The notes below the pieces were generated by a model. That model saw nothing but the letters and a program-made list of their open reading frames with translations. It made no database searches and had not been told where the DNA came from. Position numbers and translations under genes: made by a program. From NCBI GenBank assembly GCA_036377075.1, contig DASUZB010000247.1, positions 1 to 27,771 of the forward strand: 27,771 nucleotides of DNA. The letters are read 5' to 3'. Positions 7,972 through 16,003 of the stretch are shown one piece after another; position 1 is the stretch's first letter; each line of letters opens with the position of its first letter. Source of the DNA: DASUZB01 sp036377075 (GTDB taxonomy: Bacteria; Actinomycetota; CALGFH01).

Positions 7972-8613
7972 TCACGAGGTGCTCGGCGGCTGGCTGTCTT
8001 CGGTCGTGACGGTCGTCTCCGACGAGGGCGGGCTGCCCTCCGTCGACCCGGTCGGGTCCGCCTGCTCGAGGCCGGGCTCGGTCGCCCGGCACTCGCCCGG
8101 ACCCGAGTAGATCGTGAAGGTGGAGTCCGGGTCGATCACCGTGCCCTCGGTCCTGGTGTCGGGACTGGTCCCCGCGAAGCAGGCGTGGGCGTCGGCGCCG
8201 TCGCGCGCCTCGACGACGACCTCCACGCCGCACAGGCCGTCGCGGTGTTCGCACCCTGCCTGGACAGCGGCCGCCCGGATGGCGGCCACGATCTTGGCCT
8301 TCTCGTCGTCGACCGTGGCGGGACCGATCTCCTGGAAGGCCGGGAGCTTCATCGGCCCACCCTTCGCCTGGGCGCCGTTTCCCCGGTTGCTGGGCGCTCC
8401 TGGCGCCCCGCCGCCTGCCGAGGTCTGGCCGCCGCCTCCCGCCGGCGCCTGCCCACCACCTCCAGCCGATGGGCCCCGCCCGCTCGGCTGCCCGGCGGCG
8501 GTCTGCTCCTGCCCGCCGGCCTGGCCGGCGCCTGCGCCGCCGGCGCAGGCGGCGGCCGCGAGGCACAGCACGACCACGAACGCCGGGCGGTGCCAGCAGC
8601 GCAACGCCGTCAT
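7972..8613 (-). CDS. Secreted lipoprotein with Gly/Pro-rich linker
   Basis: A 213-aa protein with a lipoprotein signal peptide: charged start, hydrophobic core AFVVVLCLAA and a lipobox-like AAAC with Cys23 as the lipidated residue. Residues 24-85 are a low-complexity Gly/Gln/Ala/Pro linker. A compact domain of about 95 residues follows, with four cysteines (QAGCEHRDGLCG, AHACFAG, PGECRA) that could form two disulfides, then a Ser/Thr/Pro/Glu tail. GGGGGGAGGT lies close before the ATG (plus-strand 8618-8627), so translation should be strong. It ends 13 bases before the frameshifted membrane gene and is probably co-transcribed with it. No known family is recognised; a cell-surface role is inferred. 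Confidence 0.8.
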   Translation of the reverse strand: MTALRCWHRPAFVVVLCLAAAACAGGAGAGQAGGQEQTAAGQPSGRGPSAGGGGQAPAGGGGQTSAGGGAPGAPSNRGNGAQAKGGPMKLPAFQEIGPATVDDEKAKIVAAIRAAAVQAGCEHRDGLCGVEVVVEARDGADAHACFAGTSPDTRTEGTVIDPDSTFTIYSGPGECRATEPGLEQADPTGSTEGSPPSSETTVTTEDSQPPSTS

Positions 8614-8749
8614 CGGGACCTCCCCCCACAGCTCGGTCGCCGACCAGTCCCTATCTAGAGCATCGTCTCGCCCAGGAGATACGACGGCTAAGCAACCTAC
8701 GAGGATTTCGACAGGATCGACTGGAGTATCGGCTCGGGCGCGCCCGGCC

Positions 8750-9430
8750 TCACTCGTAGGGGTCGCGGGGCGGCGGAACCTCGATGGCGTTGGTCGCCGC
8801 CAGCACGGGCACGTCGCCGCCGCCCGGCTGGTAGGTCCCGGTCACCGTCACCCAGCGGTCGCGCGCGGGGCCGCGGACCCCGACCACCCTCAGCACCACC
8901 GGGGCGGCGTCGGCCGCGCAGCAGGCGATCTCGTAGCGGGCGAGCCGGAACCCGCCCGCCTCGCTGCCCACCACGAAGCCGGTGAGCTGGACGGTGACGC
9001 CGTTGAAGCTGGCGCCGTCGTGGTCGAAGGCGCGCTGGCCGAACTCGAGCAGGGTCATCCTGACCGGCTGGTCGCGCGCGGTGATCTTGGGCAGCACGGC
9101 GCCGCCGGCGCGGACGTCGACCCTGGCGCCGCGGCCGACGCCGTAGCTGCCCAGCGTGGGCGGCGCCACCAGCAGCAGGGCGGCGATCGGCGCCAGCAGC
9201 AGCCAGCCGACCCGGTCGCCGCCGCCGCGGTGGCCGTGGGCGTCGCCCGGCTCGGCGTGGCGCAGCGCCTGCGCCAGGGTCACCAGCCCGAGGACGACGA
9301 CCGCGACGCCCGCGACGGCCAGCCACGGGCCCATCCCGACGCGGACGTAGCGTTCGTAGGTGCCGGTGACCACCAGCCGCAGCAGCACGGTGCCGACCAG
9401 CACGCTGATCAGCCCGCCCGCCGCGGTCAC
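8750..9430 (-). CDS. TIGR03943-family membrane protein (DUF1980/YcgQ-like)
   Basis: A 226-aa protein with an N-terminal pair of membrane segments, a His-rich loop (AEPGDAHGHRGG), a third membrane segment, and an extracytoplasmic C-terminal domain containing RYEIACCAADA and a final beta-rich part (RWVTVTGTYQPGG). This matches the TIGR03943 family, which is normally encoded beside a UPF0718-type permease, as here. The GTG start at 9430 overlaps the permease stop (GTGA); a longer upstream reading of this frame only shadows the permease. The His-rich loop and Cys pair suggest metal involvement. Homologous pairs are often suspected of metal or small-molecule transport, but the substrate is not established. 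Confidence 0.85.
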   Translation of the reverse strand: MTAAGGLISVLVGTVLLRLVVTGTYERYVRVGMGPWLAVAGVAVVVLGLVTLAQALRHAEPGDAHGHRGGGDRVGWLLLAPIAALLLVAPPTLGSYGVGRGARVDVRAGGAVLPKITARDQPVRMTLLEFGQRAFDHDGASFNGVTVQLTGFVVGSEAGGFRLARYEIACCAADAAPVVLRVVGVRGPARDRWVTVTGTYQPGGGDVPVLAATNAIEVPPPRDPYE

Positions 9431-10440
9431 AGCAACCACCACGCGACCACGGCGCTCGACAGCAGGGCGACGGCGAGCGTGAGCGGCGCGAAGCGCAGCG
9501 CGAAGCCGCGCCCGAACGTCCCCGCCTGCAGCGCGACCAGCTTCACGTCGACCATCGGCCCCACCACCAGGAACGCCAGGCGGGCGCCGAGGGAGAACTG
9601 GGTGAGGCTGGCGGCGACGAAGGCGTCGGCCTCGGAGCACAGCGCCAGCGCCACGGCGAGCGCGGCCAGCGCCAGGAACGCCACCGGGCCGGCGCCGGCG
9701 ACGGCGTCCAGGACGCTGCGGGGCACCACCGTCTGCAGGGTGGCGGCCGTCGCCGCCCCGACGATCAGGAAGCCGCCGGCCTGCAGCAGGTCGTGCTGGG
9801 CGGTGGCGGCGAGCACCGCCAGCGGCGGCCCCTCGGGGACGGGCCGCCGCGCCCGGGCGAGCAGGTCGTCGCGGCCGGAGCGCGCCCACAGCAGGCCGAC
9901 CACGGTGGCGGTGAGGAGGCTGGCGAGCAGGCGGGCGACCACCACCTGGGGCCGGCCGGGGAAGGCCACCGCCGTCGCGGTCAGCACCACCGGGTTGACG
10001 GCGGGCGCCGAGAGCAGGAAGGCGAGCGCGGCCGCCGGCGGCGCGCCGCGGTCGACCAGCCGCCCGGCGATCGGCACGGAGCCGCACTCGCAGCCGGGCA
10101 GCGCCACCCCGGCCGCCGCCGCCACCGGGACCGCCAGCGCCTGCCTGGCCGGCAGCAGCCGCGGCAGCAGGCCGGCGGGGACCAGGGCGGCGACCGCGGC
10201 GCTGATCACCACGCCGAGCACCAGGAACGGCAGCGCCTGCACGGCGATCGCCACGAAGATGGTCGCCCAGTGGGCCACCGCCGGCCGGCCGAGGAGCTCC
10301 TCGAGGAGCGGCCGCAGCAGCGCGGCGGCGACCACCACCAGCGCGACGGCGGCGACGCCGGGCTCGACCGGACGGGGGCCACGGCGGGCCTCCGGCCCGC
10401 CCTCGAGCTCCGCGCCCTGCGTGTTCACCCCCTTGACCAC
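9427..10440 (-). CDS. UPF0718/YcgR-type permease
   Basis: A 337-aa multi-pass membrane protein with about eight hydrophobic segments. Diagnostic motifs are PGCECGSVPI (115-124, two cysteines in a membrane-associated motif), the SAPAVNPVVL segment and a second-half motif CSEADAFVAASL, as in UPF0718 (DUF318) permeases. The GTG at 10440 is preferred because CGGGGAG precedes it closely; an ATG at 10479 would add 13 residues but lacks a ribosome binding site. It is translationally coupled to the TIGR03943 partner downstream, and the two probably form one membrane complex. Transport of metal or a small ligand is inferred from the cysteines and the partner; the substrate is not known. Confidence 0.88.
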   Translation of the reverse strand: MVKGVNTQGAELEGGPEARRGPRPVEPGVAAVALVVVAAALLRPLLEELLGRPAVAHWATIFVAIAVQALPFLVLGVVISAAVAALVPAGLLPRLLPARQALAVPVAAAAGVALPGCECGSVPIAGRLVDRGAPPAAALAFLLSAPAVNPVVLTATAVAFPGRPQVVVARLLASLLTATVVGLLWARSGRDDLLARARRPVPEGPPLAVLAATAQHDLLQAGGFLIVGAATAATLQTVVPRSVLDAVAGAGPVAFLALAALAVALALCSEADAFVAASLTQFSLGARLAFLVVGPMVDVKLVALQAGTFGRGFALRFAPLTLAVALLSSAVVAWWLL

Positions 10441-10531
10441 GCTTCTCCCCGAGATGTAACCATCGCTTCCCACGGCCATGAAATCATGCCCCGACGGTGG
10501 GGCGGGTGGGCGAGCGGGTGGGAGGTCGAGG
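10441..10531. promoter_or_regulatory. Divergent promoter region, permease pair versus 5'-nucleotidase
   Basis: The 91 bases between the two divergent starts contain CATGA-AA-TCATG (10477-10488), a 5-bp inverted repeat, and on the minus strand GATG-GTTA-CATC (10451-10462). On the minus strand the first reads ATGATTTCAT, which partly resembles the core of Zur boxes; this is suggestive only. GGAGGT (10521-10526) is the ribosome binding site of the nucleotidase. No convincing -35/-10 pair was found. Confidence 0.35.
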
Positions 10532-12415
10532 ATGAAGCGAACCACGCTGCGGAGCTGGGCGAGCAGCATGCTGGTGGCGGCGGTCGCGGTCGCCGTGGTG
10601 GTGGCGGCGCCCCTGGCCGCGCCGAACCGGCAGGCGACGGGCGGGATCACCATCTCCGGCGCGCGGTCGCTCTCCGACCAGGTCTCGGTCAGCTACGGCA
10701 CGGTCGACAGGCACCGCACCAGCGACGTGCACCTGCTCGCCTTCAACGACCTGCACGGCAACCTCGAGGCGGACGGGCTCAACCTCTACGGGAAGTTCGC
10801 CGGCGGCGCCGCCTACCTCGCCAAGGCGATCAAGGACCGCCAGGCTCAGTACGGCAAGCGCCAGGCGACCATCTTCGCCGGCGACAACATCGGCGCCAGC
10901 CCCCTGGCCAACGGGCTGTTCTTCGAGGAGCCCAACACCATCGCCACCAACCTGATGCACGTCGACTTCGGCTCGGTCGGCAACCACGAGTTCGACAAGG
11001 GCAAGGACGAGCTGCTCCGCATCCAGAACGGCGGCTGCCGCCCGGTCGAGGGCTGCACCGCGGCCCCCTACGCGCTTGCCAACGGCGGCACCACCAACGT
11101 CTTCCCCGGCGCCGACTTCCAGTACCTGTCCGCCAACGTGATCGTCGACGCCACCGGCAGGACGCTGTTCCCCGCCTTCGGCACCAAGACCTTCAAGAGC
11201 GACAGCGGCCAGAAGTTCCAGGTCGGCTTCATCGGCGAGGTGCTCGAGGGGACGCCGACGATCGTCACCCCGACCGGGGTCGCGGGCCTGACCTTCCAGG
11301 ACGAGGCGGACGCCGCCAACCGCACCGTGAAGCAGCTCGAGCAGCGCGGCGTCAGGACCTCGGTGCTGGTGGTCCACGAGGGCGGCTTCCAGACCAGCCC
11401 CGCCGCCCTCAACGGCTGCAACGGCAACCTCGCGGGCAGCGCGATCGCCGACATCGCCAGCCGGCTCGACCCCGCGATCAAGGTGATCGTCTCGGCCCAC
11501 ACGCACGCCGAGTACCGCTGCACCATCACGTCGGGCGGCGTGACCCGCCTGATCACCAGCGCCTCGTCGTTCGGCCGCGTCCTCAGCGACATCACCCTCA
11601 CGGTCGACGACAAGAGCGGTGAGCTGGTCGCCTCCAGCGCCAACAACGTCCTGGTCGAGAACGCGCTCAACACCCCCGGTCCCGGCGTCACCCGCATCCC
11701 CGACCCGTCCAAGGAGGACCCGCAGGTCGCCGCGGTCGTCAACCAGTACGTCACCGCGGCGGCGCCGCTGGGCAACAAGGTCATCGGCCGCATCCAGGGC
11801 GACCTCACCCGCGACCCGTCACCGCGCGGCGAGTCGGCGCTCGGCGACGTGATCGCCGACGCCCAGTTCGTCGCCACCCAGCCGGCCAACCTCGGCGGCG
11901 CCCAGCTCGCCTTCATGAACCCGGGCGGCATCCGCAACGACCTGCACGTCGGCGACATCTCCTCGGGCGGCGAGGCGCTCGGCGAGGTCACCTACGGCGA
12001 GGCGTTCAGCGTGCAGCCGTTCGGCAACAGCCTGGTCACCAAGACGATGACCGGCGACATGATCCGCCGCCTGCTCGAGCAGCAGTTCCCCGGCTGCGGC
12101 GGCCAGACGGTGCAGCGCACCCTGCAGGTCTCCAACACCTTCAAGTACGAGCAGGACCCGGCGGCGACCACCTGCGCGGGCCACGTCGGCCGCATGTTCG
12201 TCGCCGGCACCGAGGTGGCCCCGACCGACTCGTTCCGGGTGACGATGAACAACTTCCTCGCCACCGGCGGCGACGGGTTCGGGGTGTTCAACGAGGGCAG
12301 CAACGCCCTGGGCGGCGCCCAGGACATCGACGCCCTGGTGGCGGCGTTCGCCGCCGCCGAGCCGGCCGGGATCGCGGTGCCGCCGCTCGACCGGATCGTC
12401 GCCCCCGGACCCTGA
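10532..12415 (+). CDS. Secreted 5'-nucleotidase / UDP-sugar hydrolase (UshA-like)
   Basis: A 627-aa exported enzyme. The ATG at 10532 has GGAGGT 5 bases upstream and opens a signal peptide (MKRTTLRSW, then a long Ala/Val core). The metallophosphatase domain carries the metal ligands: Asp73 and His75 (FNDLHGN), Asp118 (FAGDNIGA), Asn151 and His152 (VGNHEFD), His282 (VVHEGGF) and His323/His325 (SAHTHAEY). The C-terminal substrate-binding 5'-nucleotidase domain includes NPGGIRNDL and TMNNFLATGGDGF. It probably hydrolyses extracellular nucleotides to nucleosides and phosphate for scavenging. A hairpin terminator follows directly. The divergent permease pair upstream is probably unrelated in function. 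Confidence 0.95.
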   Translation: MKRTTLRSWASSMLVAAVAVAVVVAAPLAAPNRQATGGITISGARSLSDQVSVSYGTVDRHRTSDVHLLAFNDLHGNLEADGLNLYGKFAGGAAYLAKAIKDRQAQYGKRQATIFAGDNIGASPLANGLFFEEPNTIATNLMHVDFGSVGNHEFDKGKDELLRIQNGGCRPVEGCTAAPYALANGGTTNVFPGADFQYLSANVIVDATGRTLFPAFGTKTFKSDSGQKFQVGFIGEVLEGTPTIVTPTGVAGLTFQDEADAANRTVKQLEQRGVRTSVLVVHEGGFQTSPAALNGCNGNLAGSAIADIASRLDPAIKVIVSAHTHAEYRCTITSGGVTRLITSASSFGRVLSDITLTVDDKSGELVASSANNVLVENALNTPGPGVTRIPDPSKEDPQVAAVVNQYVTAAAPLGNKVIGRIQGDLTRDPSPRGESALGDVIADAQFVATQPANLGGAQLAFMNPGGIRNDLHVGDISSGGEALGEVTYGEAFSVQPFGNSLVTKTMTGDMIRRLLEQQFPGCGGQTVQRTLQVSNTFKYEQDPAATTCAGHVGRMFVAGTEVAPTDSFRVTMNNFLATGGDGFGVFNEGSNALGGAQDIDALVAAFAAAEPAGIAVPPLDRIVAPGP

Positions 12416-12421
12416 CGCGCT

Positions 12422-12459
12422 GACGCAGGCGCCGCCGTCGTGACGGCGACGCCTGCGTC
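12422..12459 (+). terminator. Hairpin terminator after the 5'-nucleotidase gene
   Basis: An 18-bp stem with a single mismatch: arms 12422-12439 and 12442-12459, closed by a 2-base gap that folds as a slightly larger loop. It begins 6 bases after the stop codon. Only a short T-run (CCATTTC) follows, as is common in GC-rich actinobacteria. Confidence 0.75.
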
Positions 12460-12471
12460 CCATTTCAGGTG

Positions 12472-12500
12472 TTGACGCCGACTTCGGCCGGTGTCAGGTT
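12472..12500 (+). promoter_or_regulatory. Promoter of the family 3 glycosidase gene
   Basis: TTGACG (12472-12477) and CAGGTT (12495-12500) are separated by 17 bases, a good match to the housekeeping actinobacterial promoter. It sits directly after the terminator and 41 bases before the ATG at 12542, so this gene is its own transcription unit. Confidence 0.6.
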
Positions 12501-12541
12501 CCTTGCGCCTTTGTCCGCCGCCGGACCGAAGGGGAGGCAGG

Positions 12542-15004
12542 ATGCCCAGAACGGGAAGATTCCTTGTCCGGAGGTGGCGGGTCCCCGCCGCCGTCGCCAC
12601 GATCCTGTCCCTGCTCGTGCTTGGCAGCCAACCGCTCGCCGCCCGGACCAGCGCCGCCGTGCCCACCCGCCTCGCCGCGTCCGCCTCGGTCTCCTCGCGC
12701 GTCGAGAGCCTCCTGCGCCGCATGACGCTGGCCGAGAAGGTCGGCCAGATGGACCAGATCGTGATCGGCAAGCTGAAGGCGGCCAGCGCGCCGGCCAACG
12801 GCGACTGCAACGGCGGCAACAACGACCCGCTGCAGCCGGCCTGCCTCGAAAGGGTGCTGATCACCAACAAGACCGGCTCGATCCTGGCCGGTGGCACCGA
12901 CAACCCCAAGGACAACACCGGCAGGGGCTGGGCGGAGCAGTACAACACCATCCAGCGCTACGCGATCGACCACTCCCGGCTGCACATCCCGATCATCTTC
13001 GGCGTCGACGCGGTCCACGGCTTCGGCCACCCCTTCGAGGCGACGCTGTTCCCGCAGTCGATCGGGATGGGCGCCACCTGGGACACGGGGCTGGCCGAGG
13101 ACGCCGGCGCCGCCACCCGCGAGCAGCTCCTCGCCACCGGCGGCAACTGGGACTTCGCCCCGGTCCAGGACCTGGCGCGGGACAACCGCTGGGGCCGCTA
13201 CTACGAGACCTGGGCGGAGCAGCCGGTGCTCAGCGCCGCGATCGGCGCCGCCAACATCCGCGGGATGCAGGGCGGCGGCTTCGACGCGCCCAAGGTCGCC
13301 GCGACCGTGAAGCACTTCGCCGGCTACTCGCAGTCGATCAACGGGCACGACCGGGTCGAGGCCCTGCTGCCCATCCGCTACCTGCAGGACCAGCTGCTGC
13401 CGTCGTACGCGGGCGGGCTCGACGCCGGCGCCGCCACCGTGATGGTCGACTCCGGCTCCATCAACGGCGTCCCCGCCACCGGGTCGCGCTTCCTGCTCAC
13501 CGAGGAGCTGCGCCACCGCCTCGGCTTCAAGGGCGTGGTGATCAGCGACTACGGCGACGTGCCCGCGCTGCAGGGCGCCTACCACGTCGCCGCCGACCTG
13601 GAGCACGCGGTCGCCCAGGCGGTCAACGCCGGCATCGACGTCAGCATGACCCCGATGGACTCGGCCGGCTGGCAGGACGCCCTGATCGGGGCCGTGCACG
13701 ACGGGCTGGTCTCCGAGCGGCGCGTCGACGCCTCGGTGCGCCGGATCCTCACCCTCAAGTTCGAGCTGGGGCTGTTCGACCACCCGTTCGTCGACCCCGA
13801 CAAGGCCGACGCGGCCGTCAAGGCCAACCGCGACCTGGCCCGCAAGGCCGCCGGCGAGTCGGTCACGCTGCTGCGCAACCACGACGGCGCGCTGCCGCTG
13901 AAGACCGACCTCGGCAAGCTCGTGGTGACCGGCCCGAGCGCCGGCTGCGAGGCCGCCGAGCCGAGCAAGGACCCGGCCTGCCAGGCGGCGATCGCCAACC
14001 AGCTCGGCGGCTGGAGCGTGAGCTGGCAGGGCGCCTACCAGAAGCTGGACCCGGCCGACCACCGCAACTGCTGCATCGGCCCGCCCGACCAGATCCCGAC
14101 CGCGACCACCGTGCTCGACGGCATCAAGGCGGCGGCGCCGTCGACCAACGTCGTCTGGGCACCCGACAAGGACAAGGCGGTGGCGGAGGCGGCCTCGGCC
14201 GACGCCGTGGTCGCCGTCGTGGGCGAGAAGCCCTACGCGGAGGGCCTCGGCGACAACCCCTCCCCCGCCCTGCCGGCGGACCAGCAGTCCCTGATCGAGG
14301 CGCTGGAGAAGACCGGCAAGCCGGTGATCGTGGTGGTGATCGCCGGGCGGCCGCTGGCGCTCGGCCCTGGCAACGACGCCAACGGCCTGCTGATGGCCTA
14401 CCTGCCGGGGACCGAGGGCGGCTCCGGCGTGGCCGACGTGCTGTTCGGCAAGGTCAACCCGAGCGGCAAGCTGTCGGTGAGCTGGCCGTCGGAGGCCACC
14501 CAGAACCCGCCGACCTCGATGTTCAACCCCTCGGCGCCGTCGCTCCTCGGCGACCAGCCGAAGTTCCTCGACCAGCTGCCCGGCACCAACTCCGGCCAGG
14601 GCTCCGGCTACAACCCGCTGTACCCGTTCGGCTTCGGGCTCTCCTACACCACCTTCGAGGTCAGCGGGCTGTCGGCCACCGGTAGCGTCTCGCGGCACGG
14701 CACGGTCACGGCGACCTTCACCGTGGCCAACACCGGCGGCCGGGCGGGCACCGACGTGGTGCCGGTCTACGTGCACCAACCGGTCAGCGGCGACGGCATC
14801 GTGGTGCCGCCCAAGCGGCTGGCCGGCTTCGCCAGGGTGGAGCTCGACGCCGGCAAGTCGAAGGAGGTGCGGGTCGCCTTCCCCGTCAGCGCGCTGGCCG
14901 TGACCGTCGGCGACATCAACGGCGACGGCCGCAGGGAGGTCCAGCCGGGCGCCTACCAGGTCCAGGTCGAGGACCTGACGGCGGACTTCACCATCAGGGG
15001 CTGA
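12542..15004 (+). CDS. Secreted family 3 glycoside hydrolase (beta-glucosidase-like)
   Basis: An 820-aa exported hydrolase. The ATG at 12542 is preceded by GGGGAGG, and the N-terminus is a signal peptide (two arginines before a VPAAVATILSLLVLG core, cleavage near LAA-RT). The (beta/alpha)8 domain contains GVDAVHGFGHPF, the substrate-binding Lys257-His258 (KHFAGYSQ) and the probable nucleophile Asp336 (VVISDYGD; SDW is commoner). The alpha/beta sandwich domain follows (ESVTLLRNHDGALPL, VAVVGEKPYAEGLGD), then a fibronectin-III-like C-terminal domain after FGFGLSYTTF. The overall plan matches plant and bacterial exo-1,3/1,4-beta-glucanases. It should release glucose from beta-glucans or cello-oligosaccharides outside the cell; exact linkage preference cannot be read from sequence. 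Confidence 0.95.
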   Translation: MPRTGRFLVRRWRVPAAVATILSLLVLGSQPLAARTSAAVPTRLAASASVSSRVESLLRRMTLAEKVGQMDQIVIGKLKAASAPANGDCNGGNNDPLQPACLERVLITNKTGSILAGGTDNPKDNTGRGWAEQYNTIQRYAIDHSRLHIPIIFGVDAVHGFGHPFEATLFPQSIGMGATWDTGLAEDAGAATREQLLATGGNWDFAPVQDLARDNRWGRYYETWAEQPVLSAAIGAANIRGMQGGGFDAPKVAATVKHFAGYSQSINGHDRVEALLPIRYLQDQLLPSYAGGLDAGAATVMVDSGSINGVPATGSRFLLTEELRHRLGFKGVVISDYGDVPALQGAYHVAADLEHAVAQAVNAGIDVSMTPMDSAGWQDALIGAVHDGLVSERRVDASVRRILTLKFELGLFDHPFVDPDKADAAVKANRDLARKAAGESVTLLRNHDGALPLKTDLGKLVVTGPSAGCEAAEPSKDPACQAAIANQLGGWSVSWQGAYQKLDPADHRNCCIGPPDQIPTATTVLDGIKAAAPSTNVVWAPDKDKAVAEAASADAVVAVVGEKPYAEGLGDNPSPALPADQQSLIEALEKTGKPVIVVVIAGRPLALGPGNDANGLLMAYLPGTEGGSGVADVLFGKVNPSGKLSVSWPSEATQNPPTSMFNPSAPSLLGDQPKFLDQLPGTNSGQGSGYNPLYPFGFGLSYTTFEVSGLSATGSVSRHGTVTATFTVANTGGRAGTDVVPVYVHQPVSGDGIVVPPKRLAGFARVELDAGKSKEVRVAFPVSALAVTVGDINGDGRREVQPGAYQVQVEDLTADFTIRG

Positions 15005-15013
15005 CCTGACCAG

Positions 15014-15044
15014 GGAGGGGCGCCGGCCTGCCCGGCGCCCCTCC
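15014..15044. terminator. Bidirectional hairpin terminator
   Basis: A perfect 13-bp stem, GGAGGGGCGCCGG (15014-15026) with CCGGCGCCCCTCC (15032-15044), and a 5-base loop CCTGC. It lies between the convergent glycosidase and HAD phosphatase genes and can serve both. A second self-complementary stretch (GCCCGGCCTGC with GCAGGCCGGGC) overlaps the end of the HAD gene. Confidence 0.8.
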
Positions 15045-15076
15045 GCACCCGGACCGCCCGGCCTGCCCGGCGCGGG

Positions 15077-15856
15077 CTACGCGCCGAGCAGGCCGGGCAG
15101 GTCGGCGACGCTGTCGATCACCGCGTCCGGCTCGGCCTCGGCGCCCGGCTGCGGGCGGCCGCCCATGCCGCTGCGGACCAGCACCGCGGCGGCGCCGACG
15201 GCGTGCGCGCCGCCGACGTCGGCGGCGAGGTCGTCGCCGACCACGAGCGCGGTCTCCGGTCCGCGGCCGAGCGCCGCCAGCGGCGCGGTGAAGAACTCCG
15301 GGGACGGCTTGCCGAGCACCCTGGCGGTGGTGGCGGTGGCGTACTCCAGCAGCCGCACCCAACCGCCGGTGTCGAGGTGCTCGCCCTGGTCGCGGATTGC
15401 GATGCGGTTCACCTGGGTGGCGACCAGCTCCGCCCCGGCCCGCAAGGCGCGGAACGCCTCGTCCAGCTCGGCGTAGGTCGCGCCGTAGCTGGGGTCGGCG
15501 ACCAGTACGTGCGTGGCCGCCTCGCCGGGGCCGGCGAGGCACCCGCCCAGCAGGCCGCGCACCTGGTCGGAGGCCACCGCCAGCACCCGCGCGCCCGGGG
15601 TCGCGGCGAACCGCTGGGCCGCGACCGCCACCGGGGTGACCAGCTCGTCCTCGACGGCCTCGAAGCCGAAGCCGGCCAGGCGGTCGGCGAGCGCCGCCGG
15701 GGTGATCGAGTCGGTGTTGGTGGCGAACCGCAGCGCGAACCCGGCCTCGCGCAGGCGCCGCACCGCGCCGGGCGCGCCCGGCACCACCTGGCTGCCCACG
15801 TACAGGGTGCCGTCGAGGTCCAGCAGGACCGTGTCGATGCCACGCAGCCGCCCCAA
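15077..15856 (-). CDS. HAD-IIA family sugar/nucleotide phosphatase (NagD-like)
   Basis: A 259-aa haloacid dehalogenase-like hydrolase. The TTG at 15856 is chosen because AGGAGGT lies exactly 6 bases upstream and the first domain residues (IDTVLLDLDGTLY) follow at once; longer frames lack a ribosome binding site. Motif I has the nucleophile Asp13 and Asp15, motif II is TNTDS (46-50), Lys183 lies in LGKPSPEFF and motif III is VVGDDLAAD with Asp208/Asp209. The large cap (residues about 75-175) between motifs II and III is the type IIA cap seen in NagD and p-nitrophenylphosphatases. It probably dephosphorylates a small cytosolic phosphoester. Confidence 0.93.
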   Translation of the reverse strand: MGRLRGIDTVLLDLDGTLYVGSQVVPGAPGAVRRLREAGFALRFATNTDSITPAALADRLAGFGFEAVEDELVTPVAVAAQRFAATPGARVLAVASDQVRGLLGGCLAGPGEAATHVLVADPSYGATYAELDEAFRALRAGAELVATQVNRIAIRDQGEHLDTGGWVRLLEYATATTARVLGKPSPEFFTAPLAALGRGPETALVVGDDLAADVGGAHAVGAAAVLVRSGMGGRPQPGAEAEPDAVIDSVADLPGLLGA

Positions 15857-15862
15857 CCGCCC

Positions 15863-15869
15863 ACCTCCT
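15863..15869 (-). promoter_or_regulatory. Ribosome binding site that fixes a TTG start
   Basis: AGGAGGT on the minus strand, 6 bases before the TTG of the HAD phosphatase gene. It is a near-perfect Shine-Dalgarno sequence and decides between the rare start and longer frames. Confidence 0.75.
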
Positions 15870-16003
15870 CCAGCCCGCCCTCCACGCCGCCGGGGCAAGG
15901 CTAACCGCACCCGCCGGCCGTGTGGGAGCATGCCCCCACCGAGCCCGCCGCGGTGACCACCGAGCAGCGAGGTGCTCGGGTCGGACCACGGAGGGGGAGG
16001 CTC

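Noticed and set aside
8750..10087. A 445-codon minus frame running through the permease gene
   Set aside because: Beyond 9430 it is Arg/Pro/Gly-rich shadow text of the permease frame. The GTGA overlap and the hydrophobic start VTAAGGLISVL fix the true start at 9430.
12494..14779. A 761-codon minus frame opposite the glycosidase
   Set aside because: It is an antisense shadow caused by high GC, with no domain, no ribosome binding site and His/Arg/Gly-rich text. Similar long frames opposite or overlapping other genes (for example at 5047-6087, 5823-7016, 19996-24579) were dropped for the same reason.
15922..15939. GTGGG/CCCAC hairpin between the HAD and secreted-protein genes
   Set aside because: A 5-bp stem is expected by chance in DNA of this composition.
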